This document shows, piece by piece, positions 18,259 through 26,846 of a stretch of 33,728 bases of DNA. A program made the translations under genes and the position numbers. The notes beneath the pieces are model-generated. The model had not been told where the DNA came from and searched no databases. It worked only from the letters and a program-made list of their open reading frames with translations. How positions within the stretch are numbered: position 1 is the first letter of the stretch; each line of letters opens with the position of its first letter. This DNA is from an uncultured Sulfolobales archaeon. GTDB taxonomy: Archaea; Thermoproteota; Thermoprotei_A; Sulfolobales; NBVN01. Where the stretch lies: positions 1-33,728 of the forward strand of contig CALKCU010000070.1 in NCBI GenBank assembly GCA_938083005.1. The letters run 5' to 3'.

Positions 18259-18786
18259 CTGGCGGGCTCCAAAGTCATAGTTTTCGACGTAGAGAAGGCT
18301 AGGTGCCTCTTTACTCACGGGTTCTACGGCAAGCCCGTCGGGGTGAGGAAACCCAAGGACACGAACATCGAGGTGCCCCTGGAGCTCTCCCTGCTGGAGG
18401 CCGTGTTCCTCTTCAGGAGGGGGATCCTGAAGGTCCGCTCGGGAGACAGAGAGCTCGGCGAGGAGGAGCTGCTCGGGATAGTCAATAGAGTGTTCAGCAA
18501 CTTCGAGGAGCTCTACTTGGTCTACGAGGACATGAGGTCTCAGGGGTTCGTCGTGAGGTCGGCACTCAAGTACGGAGCGGACTTCGCCGTCTACAGGACT
18601 AGACCGGGCCTCGAGCACGCACCGTTTCTAGTGAAGCTAGTCTCCAGAGGCCAGACTCTCGACCCGGGTGATATAATCGGCTGGGGGAGGATATCCCACA
18701 GCGTCCGGAAGACCCTGCTCCTGGCTATACCCGATGAGAGGAGGAGAGAGGTAAACTACGTAGTGCTGAAGTGGTTTAAGCCGTAA
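18259..18786 (+). CDS. endA: tRNA-splicing endonuclease EndA (start codon unresolved)
   Basis: YGKPVGVRKPKD, LSLLEAVFLFRRG, VYEDMRSQGFVVRSALKYGADFAVYRTRPGLEHAPFLV, ISHSVRKTLLLAIP (catalytic Y/H/K). The ORF track starts at GTG 18343, inside the conserved N-terminus. Confidence 0.9.
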   Translation: MAGSKVIVFDVEKARCLFTHGFYGKPVGVRKPKDTNIEVPLELSLLEAVFLFRRGILKVRSGDRELGEEELLGIVNRVFSNFEELYLVYEDMRSQGFVVRSALKYGADFAVYRTRPGLEHAPFLVKLVSRGQTLDPGDIIGWGRISHSVRKTLLLAIPDERRREVNYVVLKWFKP

Positions 18787-18992
18787 GCTGTTAGCCCCAT
18801 TCTCGCAGGATCACCGTTCACTCGCAATCCCTAGCACGGCAGATAGCGAAAGGCTTGCGCGCGGGGTTTGAGTTCGCGGTCCCCGGCGGACTCGCGCAGC
18901 TCCCCGAGTTCATCAGCCTTGGGCTCCTCCCGAGTTCGTCGGATCCCCCCGTCGGGAGCAAACCCCTCTACGCTCCCTCTGGGATACTCGCC

Positions 18993-19039
18993 GCCCCGTA
19001 CCCGGAGCCCTTCTTCTCTTTACCGGGGGAGTACGGGGC
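18993..19039. repeat. long inverted repeat (GCCCCGTAC-CCGG ... CCGG-ggga-GTACGGGGC)
   Basis: 9-bp plus 4-bp perfect pairing read directly. Confidence 0.85.
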
Positions 19040-19295
19040 TTTCGGCATCGATACCTATTGCCGTTCAGCCCCATCCTAAGTCTCTTTGCCCGGGACCGCG
19101 AGCTAGCGCGCTCTGCCTATCACGACGTGGCTCTTCACCTCTGAACGCTTGTCGATCCAGGGGCCCTCGCGGTGATGGAGAGACTGGCGCGAAGACCCCT
19201 TCGTCGCGGGGAACTAAGGTAAATTGGGACTCGCCGATCTCTCCGCGCGGGCACGACGCTGGAGGAAAATAAGCTCTCCCCCAGTACCACACTCG

Positions 19296-19832
19296 ATGGT
19301 CCGGGTAGTAGTGCTCAGGCTAGGGCACAGGGTTCAGAGGGACAAGAGGGTCACGACACATGTGGGGCTCGTAGCGAGAGCCTTCGGGGCCTCCGGGATC
19401 GTCATAGCCGGTGTCAAGGACGAGAGCGTAGTCAGGAGTCTGAGGAGAGTGTGCGAGATCTGGGGTCGCGCGGAGTTCGTAGTCGAGGACGGGGTCGATC
19501 CGCTGGAGTATATAGAGAACTGGAAGAAGTCCGGAGGGCTCGTTGTCCACCTGACCATGTACGGCCTCCACGTAGACGATGTAATAGACGAGATTAGGTC
19601 GTCCGGCAAGGACCTCCTAGTAATAGTCGGGGCTGCGAAAGTCCCCCGGGTATACTACGAGATAGCGGACTACAACGTGGCCGTAGGGCACCAGCCTCAC
19701 TCCGAGGTCGCGGCCTTGGCCATATTCCTGGATAGGCTTTACGGTGGGAAGGAGCTAAAACTTATCTACCCCGATGCGAAACTGTACGTAGAGCCCTGCC
19801 CGAGAGGCAAGAGGGTGGTGCTGCGTGGATAG
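19296..19832 (+). CDS. trm56: tRNA (cytidine56-2'-O)-methyltransferase Trm56
   Basis: [75 protein letters not shown] are characteristic aTrm56 blocks. ATG 19296 is leaderless behind GAAAATAAGC. Confidence 0.92.
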   Translation: MVRVVVLRLGHRVQRDKRVTTHVGLVARAFGASGIVIAGVKDESVVRSLRRVCEIWGRAEFVVEDGVDPLEYIENWKKSGGLVVHLTMYGLHVDDVIDEIRSSGKDLLVIVGAAKVPRVYYEIADYNVAVGHQPHSEVAALAIFLDRLYGGKELKLIYPDAKLYVEPCPRGKRVVLRG

Positions 19833-20352
19833 CAACCTCAAGGACCTGCTGAGGTTCGTCGAGGGCTATCTGGGAGAGGATGGCGTGAAGGTGTTCCGGG
19901 CCCTCCTCGATAGTGACAAGGAGCTTAGCTACAACGACATCATAGCCAAGACGGACCTGGACGAGCAGACCGTGAGGAGGGTCCTCTACGAGCTCAACGA
20001 CCTAGGCATGGTGATCTACAAGAGGGTCCAGTCGCCCGAGGACGGCAGGTTCATCTACTACTGGCTCGTGAACTCCTACGGGATAAACCAGGCGCTCCTG
20101 AACAGGAAGAGAATAACTCTGGAGAGGCTCAAAGCGAGGCTGAGCCACGAGATGGAAGCGGTGTTCTTCCTCTGCTTAAACGACGGCATCAGACTCTCGT
20201 TCGACGAGGCGCTGGAGCTGGACTTCAGGTGCCCCAAGTGCTCCTCGCTCTTGGTCCAGGAGGACAGGAACCCCTATATAGAGCCCTTGAGGAGACTCGT
20301 CGAGAAGCTGAGCAAAGAGGTGGAGGATGAGAGGAGGTCCCTATCTGATTGA
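19825..20352 (+). CDS. tfe: transcription initiation factor TFE (TFIIE alpha)
   Basis: N-terminal winged helix [24 protein letters not shown]...FIYYW followed by a C-terminal zinc-ribbon-like [10 protein letters not shown]. Overlaps trm56 by 8 nt. Confidence 0.9.
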   Translation: MDSNLKDLLRFVEGYLGEDGVKVFRALLDSDKELSYNDIIAKTDLDEQTVRRVLYELNDLGMVIYKRVQSPEDGRFIYYWLVNSYGINQALLNRKRITLERLKARLSHEMEAVFFLCLNDGIRLSFDEALELDFRCPKCSSLLVQEDRNPYIEPLRRLVEKLSKEVEDERRSLSD

Positions 20353-21304
20353 CCTGTTCTCGGGCGCTGGTGGGTTCTCGCGGGGCTTCAGGGACTCGGG
20401 CTTCAGGGTGCTCCTGGCCATAGATAACGACAGATCGGCGGCCAAGACTTTCAACGCCAACTTCCCTGACACCATAGTACTCAACGAAGACATAAGAGAA
20501 GTGTCCTGCGATGACGTTCTCTACCTAGTCGGTAGAAAGAGTATCGACGTGGTCATAGGGTCCCCGCCCTGCGAGCCCTTCACGGCAGCCAACCCGCGAA
20601 GGCTCCGAGAGCCCCTGGACAGGCTCTACTCGGACCCCGTGGGATCCCTCGTCCTGGAGTACGTCAGGATCCTCGAGTGCGTGAAGCCTAGAGTCTTCGT
20701 TCTAGAGAACGTGCCGGGCATAATGGAGGGTGAGCTGAAACAGGCCATAAGAGCGGAGCTCGCCAAGGCTGGGTACAGGACTGTCTTCTTCAACGTCTTG
20801 AGGGCTGAGGAGTTCGGAAACCCGTCGAGGAGGACCCGGGTCTTCATCTCTAACGTAAGGATAGACCCGCCAAGAGCGAACTCGAGGATGACCGTGTGGG
20901 ACGCGATAGGAGACCTGCCGAGCCCGTCCCAAGACCCTGCTATACCAAACCACGACCCACCCCCCTCGGTGAGCGTCAAGAAGCTCAGGAGGATCGCGAA
21001 GCTCAGGTTTGGAGCGGCATTGGTGAAGTACAGAGGCTACGGAGGAAAGCTCTACCCGAACTTGGTAAAGCTCGACCCACATAGGGTGGCTCCAACAGTC
21101 CTGGGCTCGTCGAGGTTCATACACCCCTACGAACCGAGGCTACTCACGGTCAGGGAGCAGGCGAGGCTCATGAGCTATCCCGATGACCATATCTTCTTGG
21201 GGGGGAAGGACGAGCAGTACAACCAGGTCGGCGAGTCCGTCCCGCCAGCACTCTCGAGCGCTATAGCTAGGTACCTGCTGGGGCTCCTGGTAGAGACACC
21301 TTGA
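20327..21304 (+). CDS. C5-cytosine methyltransferase (Dcm-family, no adjacent restriction gene)
   Basis: [13 protein letters not shown] (motif I), GSPPCEPFT (motif IV), VLENVPGI (VI), NPSRRTRVF (VIII), Q.GESVPPALSSAIA (X). Confidence 0.93.
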   Translation: MRGGPYLIDLFSGAGGFSRGFRDSGFRVLLAIDNDRSAAKTFNANFPDTIVLNEDIREVSCDDVLYLVGRKSIDVVIGSPPCEPFTAANPRRLREPLDRLYSDPVGSLVLEYVRILECVKPRVFVLENVPGIMEGELKQAIRAELAKAGYRTVFFNVLRAEEFGNPSRRTRVFISNVRIDPPRANSRMTVWDAIGDLPSPSQDPAIPNHDPPPSVSVKKLRRIAKLRFGAALVKYRGYGGKLYPNLVKLDPHRVAPTVLGSSRFIHPYEPRLLTVREQARLMSYPDDHIFLGGKDEQYNQVGESVPPALSSAIARYLLGLLVETP

Positions 21305-21710
21305 AGTAGATCTTGTCCATGAAGTCAAACCCGGAGAAGAGTTCATGCCTCTCAGTCTCAACTATCACTACGTAGCCCCAGAGGGATAGGATCATCTTGT
21401 AGGAGGAGTCGCCGCGCTTCAAGCTTACAACGTAGCCCCACGCTACGTAGTCTACGCCCTTCTTGAACTGAGGAGCCTCCTTGCTCACCGTTATCACTAC
21501 CTCGTCCCCGGGCTTAAGCCTCAGGAGCTTGCTGTTAGCGTCGAACCTGATCCTCGCGCCCTCGCACTCGACCCTGTATATCGTCACACCGGGTATCATG
21601 GACTTCGCCACCTCGGCTACCCTGCCCCTCACCTCTATGAACCCCTGGGATCGCGCAGCTCCCTTCCCATCACCCGGAGAGTCCTCTGCTCCCCGACCTA
21701 GGGGGTCCAT
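21267..21710 (-). CDS. rpo8: DNA-directed RNA polymerase subunit Rpo8 (RpoG)
   Basis: IPGVTIYRVECEGARIRFDANSKLLRLKPGDEVVITV...KKGVDYVAWGYVV...SYKMILSLWGYVVIVET...DKIYFKVS. TATA cgtttatatacc upstream. Confidence 0.85.
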   Translation of the reverse strand: MDPLGRGAEDSPGDGKGAARSQGFIEVRGRVAEVAKSMIPGVTIYRVECEGARIRFDANSKLLRLKPGDEVVITVSKEAPQFKKGVDYVAWGYVVSLKRGDSSYKMILSLWGYVVIVETERHELFSGFDFMDKIYFKVSLPGAPAGT

Positions 21711-21778
21711 ACTTCCTCAACGTTAGATACGGATCCGCCCAGGTATATAAACGATCCGATGTCCTAGAGCCTTGACCG

Positions 21779-21792
21779 CAAAGCTTATAAGC
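21779..21792 (+). promoter_or_regulatory. TATA box for tRNA-like locus
   Basis: caaagcttataagc, about 27 nt upstream of a predicted TSS at about 21813. Confidence 0.6.
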
Positions 21793-21812
21793 AGACTAGC
21801 CCCCGCTAGCAA

Positions 21813-21874
21813 AGGGGCGGTGGCCGAGCGGGAGAACCCCCGTGACCGGGGTTCGAATCCCCGCCCGGCTACCA
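21813..21874 (+). tRNA. candidate split-tRNA 3' half (leader about 21813-21835; exon about 21836-21874, amino-acid identity unknown)
   Basis: A38-CCCCC-GTGAC-CGGGG TTCGAAT CCCCG-CCCGGCT-A-CCA forms a perfect 3' half. No 5' acceptor strand AGCCGGG/GGCCGGG or complementary anticodon strand precedes it. Confidence 0.55.
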
Positions 21875-21875
21875 A

Positions 21876-22163
21876 TCACTTCGGGCTCTCGTACTTCTCA
21901 ACGTATATAGCCTTGACAACTAAAGCGCCGTCGCCCCTGGGGCACGTCCCGACCACCTTACCGACGTAGTCCCCCTTCTCATACTTCCTCGAGATCTCGT
22001 GACCGCATACTGGACATCCAACGAGCTCCACTACCTCCTCTCTCACAGCCTTGGGTTTTGGCCTGGTCACCGAGAGGAGCCAGGGCACCAGGGCTGCTAG
22101 CAGCAGCATGAGCAGGGCCATGAGGAGGGCGACCGTCAGGAGGTCAAACTGCTGAGACAGCAC
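21876..22163 (-). CDS. small single-TM protein with C-terminal zinc-ribbon-like domain
   Basis: TM segment LLTVALLMALLMLLLAALVPWLL, then CPVCGHEI...C. Confidence 0.6.
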   Translation of the reverse strand: MLSQQFDLLTVALLMALLMLLLAALVPWLLSVTRPKPKAVREEVVELVGCPVCGHEISRKYEKGDYVGKVVGTCPRGDGALVVKAIYVEKYESPK

Positions 22164-22178
22164 AGCCTCTACACCCGG

Positions 22179-23294
22179 TCATCGGATCCCCACGGTGTTC
22201 CCCACTCCTACGATTACTACTGTTCCCCCCTCCTTGACCTTCTCTACGATAGTCCTCCGGACCATCTCGTAGGCCTTAACGACGCTCTCGTAAATCTTCT
22301 TCGTGAACGGGCCTAGAGCCTCCGCCTCGCTCATCTTGACCAGTATAGCGTCGAGGGGGATGGAGTAGCTCTCCGCGATTCTCTCTATGGCTATCTTCTC
22401 GGGACCTAGATCGCCTATGGCCGCGCCCGTGCCGTAGACGACCTCGCCCGACTCCTCGCTCTCTAGCTTTAGGGCAGCGTCGACCGTTATTATCCTATCG
22501 ACGGCGCCCCCGAGCTCCCCGACGAGCTTCTCCAGGGCCTCCCCGGGCCAGCCCACGTTGGATCCCGGCCCCGAAGCCTTGATCGCGTAGACCCTCCTCC
22601 CCCCTACTTCTACCTCGTAGAGGTCCGTTCCCTCGACTATCTCCCTCTGGGGCTCCCTCCACTCCACCAGCATTTTGGCAACCAGGGGACCCACGCCGTC
22701 GCCTATCGGCACGCCGGAGGCGAAAGCGTCTACGGAGTTCGCGTAGGCCCTGGCCATCTCGACTATCTCCGGCATCTGGAAGACCAGGTACTGTAGCAAG
22801 ATCAAGTTGTTGTACTTGAGCCCCAGCTCCAGGTAGTGCCTGACCAGCTTGTTGAGCAGTCTCAGAACGCTTACCACCTCCAGGACCGTTTCGACGGAGT
22901 ATTGGACGCTCCTCTCAGCGGAGTCCAGTACCCTCTTCACGTAGTCTCGAACGGAGCTCTCCCGAGTCCTGATAAGGTGCCTGAGCCTCCTTATGATGTC
23001 CGTGGGCTCTATGCCTACGGGCCAGATGAAGAAGAAGTTGTCTACGAAGCCCTCGATGACCTTAGAGGGCTCCCTAACGCCCACGGTGCCCAGATAGGCC
23101 ACCGCCTTCCTCCTGGCTCCGGCCTCCATCTCTTCTAGAACGTACAGCTTCCCTCTCACGAAGGAGGCGAATCTCTGCAGTTGAATCCTCTGCGGTAGGT
23201 CGGTAAACCAGAACAGGAAGATCATTACGAGGTTTATCAGTAGCAGGTACAGCAGATACGGCGCCGTCTCACCGCTCCCGTCCACGGTCCTCAC
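22179..23294 (-). CDS. conserved archaeal membrane-anchored protein (DUF1512-like)
   Basis: N-terminal TM LLYLLLINLVMIFLFWFTDLPQRIQL and a large cytosolic domain with GPGSNVGWPGEAL and GTGAAIGDLGPEKIAIE. Confidence 0.7.
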   Translation of the reverse strand: MRTVDGSGETAPYLLYLLLINLVMIFLFWFTDLPQRIQLQRFASFVRGKLYVLEEMEAGARRKAVAYLGTVGVREPSKVIEGFVDNFFFIWPVGIEPTDIIRRLRHLIRTRESSVRDYVKRVLDSAERSVQYSVETVLEVVSVLRLLNKLVRHYLELGLKYNNLILLQYLVFQMPEIVEMARAYANSVDAFASGVPIGDGVGPLVAKMLVEWREPQREIVEGTDLYEVEVGGRRVYAIKASGPGSNVGWPGEALEKLVGELGGAVDRIITVDAALKLESEESGEVVYGTGAAIGDLGPEKIAIERIAESYSIPLDAILVKMSEAEALGPFTKKIYESVVKAYEMVRRTIVEKVKEGGTVVIVGVGNTVGIR

Positions 23295-23393
23295 CGTGTA
23301 GGTAGGGGCTGTCGCGTTTTAAACTCCTCCAAGCGGTCATCCAGGGATGGAGTAGCATCATCGTTCATCATTGGAGTCTCTAATCATCCCGAG

Positions 23394-23483
<90 letters not shown>

Positions 23484-23661
23484 CCCTTCCAAGACTCACA
23501 CAGCGCAGAGAGGGCTTAAATAGCTTCACATTAAGAGTTTCCCAGCGGTCCAAAGAAGGGATGCCGGCGACACTCCTCCCGGTCAGCACCCCGCTTCGGT
23601 TTCGCTCTCCCCCCGTCAAGAGCTCTCGGTGGGAACGCCGTCGATTTCGAAGCCCGCGGTG

Positions 23662-23695
23662 CCCCGAGCGGCGGTGGGGGGTCGCTCGGGGTTTT
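23662..23695. terminator. 9-bp hairpin followed by TTTT on the plus strand
   Basis: CCCCGAGCG-N12-CGCTCGGGG-TTTT. Function or direction not established. Confidence 0.4.
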
Positions 23696-23729
23696 AGAGA
23701 GCAAGGTTTACGGAGCTCGTAAAGTTTTC

Positions 23730-24998
23730 CTACTGTTCGATCCTCAGTACGTCCAGCATGACCACGTTCATACTCTTCCCGGTGACCTCGGAGAGGCTGG
23801 GAGTAGTCCTGCCGCCGTCTCCCTCGATGAGCTCCTTGACGTACAGTCCTCCGTCCGTCCTCACGAGCACCTCCAGGAGGTAGTCGGAGATGACGTTAAC
23901 CCCCAGCTCGTAAACTCTCTTGCGGCGAACGGTATCCTTCCTCCTCCCGAGCACTCTCGTGGGGGTTCTCTGATGGACTATCGTGTTGCCGAGGCTTAGT
24001 ATATTCGCGACGTCCTTCTCGCTAACGCCCTCCGGCACCACTACGACCGCCCTGTACGTTTTCCGAGAGGACCTCATCTTCATGGTCCTAACGTATTCCC
24101 TCGTGGCCCTGCCGTGTATCACTACGTAGGCCCAGGGCGCCGGTCCCAGAGTCTCGAACCGGGAGACGGGGGCAAAGGGGCGTAGCCGGCTGGGGTCCTT
24201 GACTTCCACGACCAGAGGCCTCCCGTCTCCCAGCATCCTGGCGTCCGCGTCCTCGCGACCAGCCGCGTGTATCACGAGCCTCCTACCTCCGCAGAGCTCC
24301 AGGAGGCCCTGGCAGGCCTCGTAGATGGAGAGCTTGTACTTCCTCGTCCCGTCCCTCCTAACCCAGGGCATCTGAGATATGTACCTTCCCGCCTTCACGT
24401 ACCTGCCCCTCAGTAGAATCGGGAAGAACCTCAAGCCCGCCTCTCTCCTATCCAGGTCTACAACCACTAGAACGTCCGGACTGCTGAAGCTGGGGGCTAT
24501 CGATAGCTCTCCCGCCACGCGCTTGCCGACCAGTCTCTTAACCTCCCGGCGTATGCTCTCCCACGTATCGAGGCCCAGCGCGCCGATCACCTCCTGCTCC
24601 CTCTTCTCGTACTCTGAGCCCGCCCTAACGCCGACGAGGAAGCTGCCTACCTCGCTGCGCACCTCTTCGAGCAACTTGACGGCCTTTCCCCCCAGCTCCG
24701 AGATTACCTCTTCAAGCTTCGATCCGCATATGTAGCAGGGCGCGAGGGTGCTCGCTCCGGATCCCGGAGCGGCCGGCTGGGGTAGCCCACCGTTAGCCAC
24801 CAGCGTCTCGAGCTCTTCGTCGCTAAGCCGGAGCTCGTCGAGGAGCATCGCGAGGAGGGTCTTGACGGCCCTCCCGCGCTCCGCGTTGTCCAGCCCTCTG
24901 CCGAGCCTAGCGAAGAGCCTGCCCAGGCAGCGGTCGCACAGAGGATACCTCAGCAGAACCCTCAGCGCCGCGTCCAGGACTCTGCCGACCCTTTCCAA
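23730..24998 (-). CDS. pus10: tRNA pseudouridine synthase Pus10
   Basis: CDRCLGRLFARLGRGLDNAERGRAVK, CYICGSKLEEV, then a pseudouridine synthase domain with HAAGREDADARMLGDGRPLVVEV. Confidence 0.93.
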   Translation of the reverse strand: MERVGRVLDAALRVLLRYPLCDRCLGRLFARLGRGLDNAERGRAVKTLLAMLLDELRLSDEELETLVANGGLPQPAAPGSGASTLAPCYICGSKLEEVISELGGKAVKLLEEVRSEVGSFLVGVRAGSEYEKREQEVIGALGLDTWESIRREVKRLVGKRVAGELSIAPSFSSPDVLVVVDLDRREAGLRFFPILLRGRYVKAGRYISQMPWVRRDGTRKYKLSIYEACQGLLELCGGRRLVIHAAGREDADARMLGDGRPLVVEVKDPSRLRPFAPVSRFETLGPAPWAYVVIHGRATREYVRTMKMRSSRKTYRAVVVVPEGVSEKDVANILSLGNTIVHQRTPTRVLGRRKDTVRRKRVYELGVNVISDYLLEVLVRTDGGLYVKELIEGDGGRTTPSLSEVTGKSMNVVMLDVLRIEQ

Positions 24999-25002
24999 CC
25001 CT

Positions 25003-26358
25003 CTAGTCGACCTCCCCGCTTAGCCGACTCAGGTCCAGCCCCTTTATCCTGAGCCTACCCCTCTTCAGGTCCCTTATCATCCTGTTAAGCAGTTCGTAGT
25101 AGTCGAGGAGCTCCCTCACCTCAGCAACGGTCCTGCCGGATCCCAGGGCTATTCTCCTGATCCTGCTCTTGTCTATCACGCCCGGGTTATCGAGCTCCTC
25201 GTAAGTCATGGACTCTATTATGCTGACCCAGGCGTCGATCTTCCTCTCGCCGCCCTTGAGCATGCCGTTGCCCATCTTCAGCAGCGAGAAGCCCGGGACG
25301 AGCTCGAGGACCTTCCTCAGGGGACCCAGCTTCCTTATCGACTTGAGCTGGTGGTACACGTCCCTCATGCCCATTCTCCCTAGAGATAAGGCCCTCTCGA
25401 GACGCTTCCTGACCTCTTCGCTCTCCTCGACGGCCCTGAACTTCTCCAGGAGACTCTCGATATCTCCGAGGCCGAGTATCCTAGCGGCGAACCTCCTGGG
25501 GTTGAATACCTCGAAGTCCTCGAGCTTCTCCCCGTCCCCCACGAACTTTATTCTGGCCCCGGTCGCAACCACAGCCGAGAGGGCCCCGCCTCCCCTGGCA
25601 GTGCCGTCCAGCTTGGCAACGATTATGGATCCCACGGGGGTCCACTCGTGGAATCTCTTCGCTAGGTCGTACGCCTTCTGTCCCATCGAAGCGTCTATTA
25701 CGAGAACTACTTCCGAGGGCTTTATGGCCTCCGAGATCTCCCTCATCTCCCTCAGCAGGTCTTCCTCCTTCCCGTAGCCGTGCCTACCCGCCGTGTCTAC
25801 TATGACTATGTCGCAGAGGTAGTCGTTCAGCAACACCTTAATAGCCCTCCTCGCTATCTCCACGGGGTCCCCACTCCTCTCGCCGTAGAACGGGATCCCT
25901 ATGGAGTCGGCTATCTGCTTGAGCTGGTCGTAGGCCGCCGGCCTGTACACGTCCGTCGTCGTCAGCCCCACTCTGTACCCCCTTCTCTTGTAGTAGAGGG
26001 CCAGCTTTCCGGCGGTGGTAGTCTTACCACTACCCTGGACACCGACCAGTAGCACTATCCAGGGGAGGCTCCTCGGAGAGGGATCCGGGGCTACGTCCCC
26101 GCCCAGGAGTCGCGCGATCTCGTCATAGACTATCTTGACGAACCACTCCTTCCTCAGGATCCCCGGCGGCGGCTCCTCCTTGAGTGCCCTCTCCCTGATC
26201 CTGGAGCTTAGCTCCAGGACTACCTTGACGTTGACGTCGGATCTTATCATCTCCTTCTGGAGCTCCTTGATGAAACTGCCGACGGCCTCCTCGTAGCTCT
26301 CGAAGGACTTCAGGAAGGTCGAGACCAGGTCCCTGAGTTTACCAAAAACGCTGGACAT
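25003..26358 (-). CDS. srp54: signal recognition particle protein SRP54
   Basis: GVQGSGKTTTAGKLALYYKRRGYRVGLTTTDVYRPAAYDQLKQ, DTAGRHGY, TKLDGTARGGGALS-type motif, M-domain. Confidence 0.97.
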   Translation of the reverse strand: MSSVFGKLRDLVSTFLKSFESYEEAVGSFIKELQKEMIRSDVNVKVVLELSSRIRERALKEEPPPGILRKEWFVKIVYDEIARLLGGDVAPDPSPRSLPWIVLLVGVQGSGKTTTAGKLALYYKRRGYRVGLTTTDVYRPAAYDQLKQIADSIGIPFYGERSGDPVEIARRAIKVLLNDYLCDIVIVDTAGRHGYGKEEDLLREMREISEAIKPSEVVLVIDASMGQKAYDLAKRFHEWTPVGSIIVAKLDGTARGGGALSAVVATGARIKFVGDGEKLEDFEVFNPRRFAARILGLGDIESLLEKFRAVEESEEVRKRLERALSLGRMGMRDVYHQLKSIRKLGPLRKVLELVPGFSLLKMGNGMLKGGERKIDAWVSIIESMTYEELDNPGVIDKSRIRRIALGSGRTVAEVRELLDYYELLNRMIRDLKRGRLRIKGLDLSRLSGEVD

Positions 26359-26378
26359 GGTTTCCTTCCTAGAGCTCC

Positions 26379-26789
26379 TCAGGCCCTGAGCACTCGCATT
26401 ATCTTCCTGACTCCCATGACCTCCCAGTACTCCACCTCGCCGCCCGCTCTGATCCTGCTCGCAACGTCCTCCTCCTTCGGGAGGTCCACCTCGAAAGTCT
26501 CGAAGGTCTCCGTATCCATAAGCTGCACTCTATCCCCCAGGACGGCTACGACCTGAGCGGTCCTCTTAGATACTATCGGGACCTCCACTCTCTGATCCAC
26601 CGGAGCGACGAGGGTCTTCCTGGAGCCGCTGAACACACCTATGGCTACAACGTGGGCTTTAGCGCTCCCGTGCTTCCCCGTCTTAGCTCTCGTCATCTCG
26701 ACTATCCTGCAGGGCTCCCCGTCGATGACTATGTAGCTGCCCTCCCTGAGCTCACCAAGCTCGGCGTACTCGACGCTCAACCTATTCAC
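26379..26789 (-). CDS. eif5a: translation initiation factor 5A
   Basis: [22 protein letters not shown] hypusination loop. Confidence 0.97.
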   Translation of the reverse strand: MNRLSVEYAELGELREGSYIVIDGEPCRIVEMTRAKTGKHGSAKAHVVAIGVFSGSRKTLVAPVDQRVEVPIVSKRTAQVVAVLGDRVQLMDTETFETFEVDLPKEEDVASRIRAGGEVEYWEVMGVRKIMRVLRA

Positions 26790-26805
26790 CTCAACTGTGA
26801 ACCCG

Positions 26806-26820
26806 TCTAAAGCTTTTAAA
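26806..26820. promoter_or_regulatory. shared TATA region between eif5a (-) and tRNA-Asp (+)
   Basis: taaagcttttaaagt, about 20-30 bp from both predicted 5' ends. Confidence 0.5.
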
Positions 26821-26846
26821 GTCTCGTAGATCTCGTAATAGACGGT

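Noticed and set aside
20327-21304. Restriction-modification system
   Set aside because: Only the methyltransferase is present; neighbours are tfe and rpo8, with no endonuclease-like ORF.
21875-21960. Permuted tRNA (5' half downstream of the 3' half)
   Set aside because: No AGCCGGG/GGCCGGG acceptor strand or D-arm follows the CCA; the sequence is the 3' end of the minus-strand zinc-ribbon CDS.
23090-23110. GGCCACCGCC match to the predicted 5'-half trailer of the split-tRNA candidate
   Set aside because: Lies inside the DUF1512-like CDS with no acceptor or D-arm upstream; chance match. A similar CGGCCACCG at about 16958 in the prenyl synthase was rejected for the same reason.
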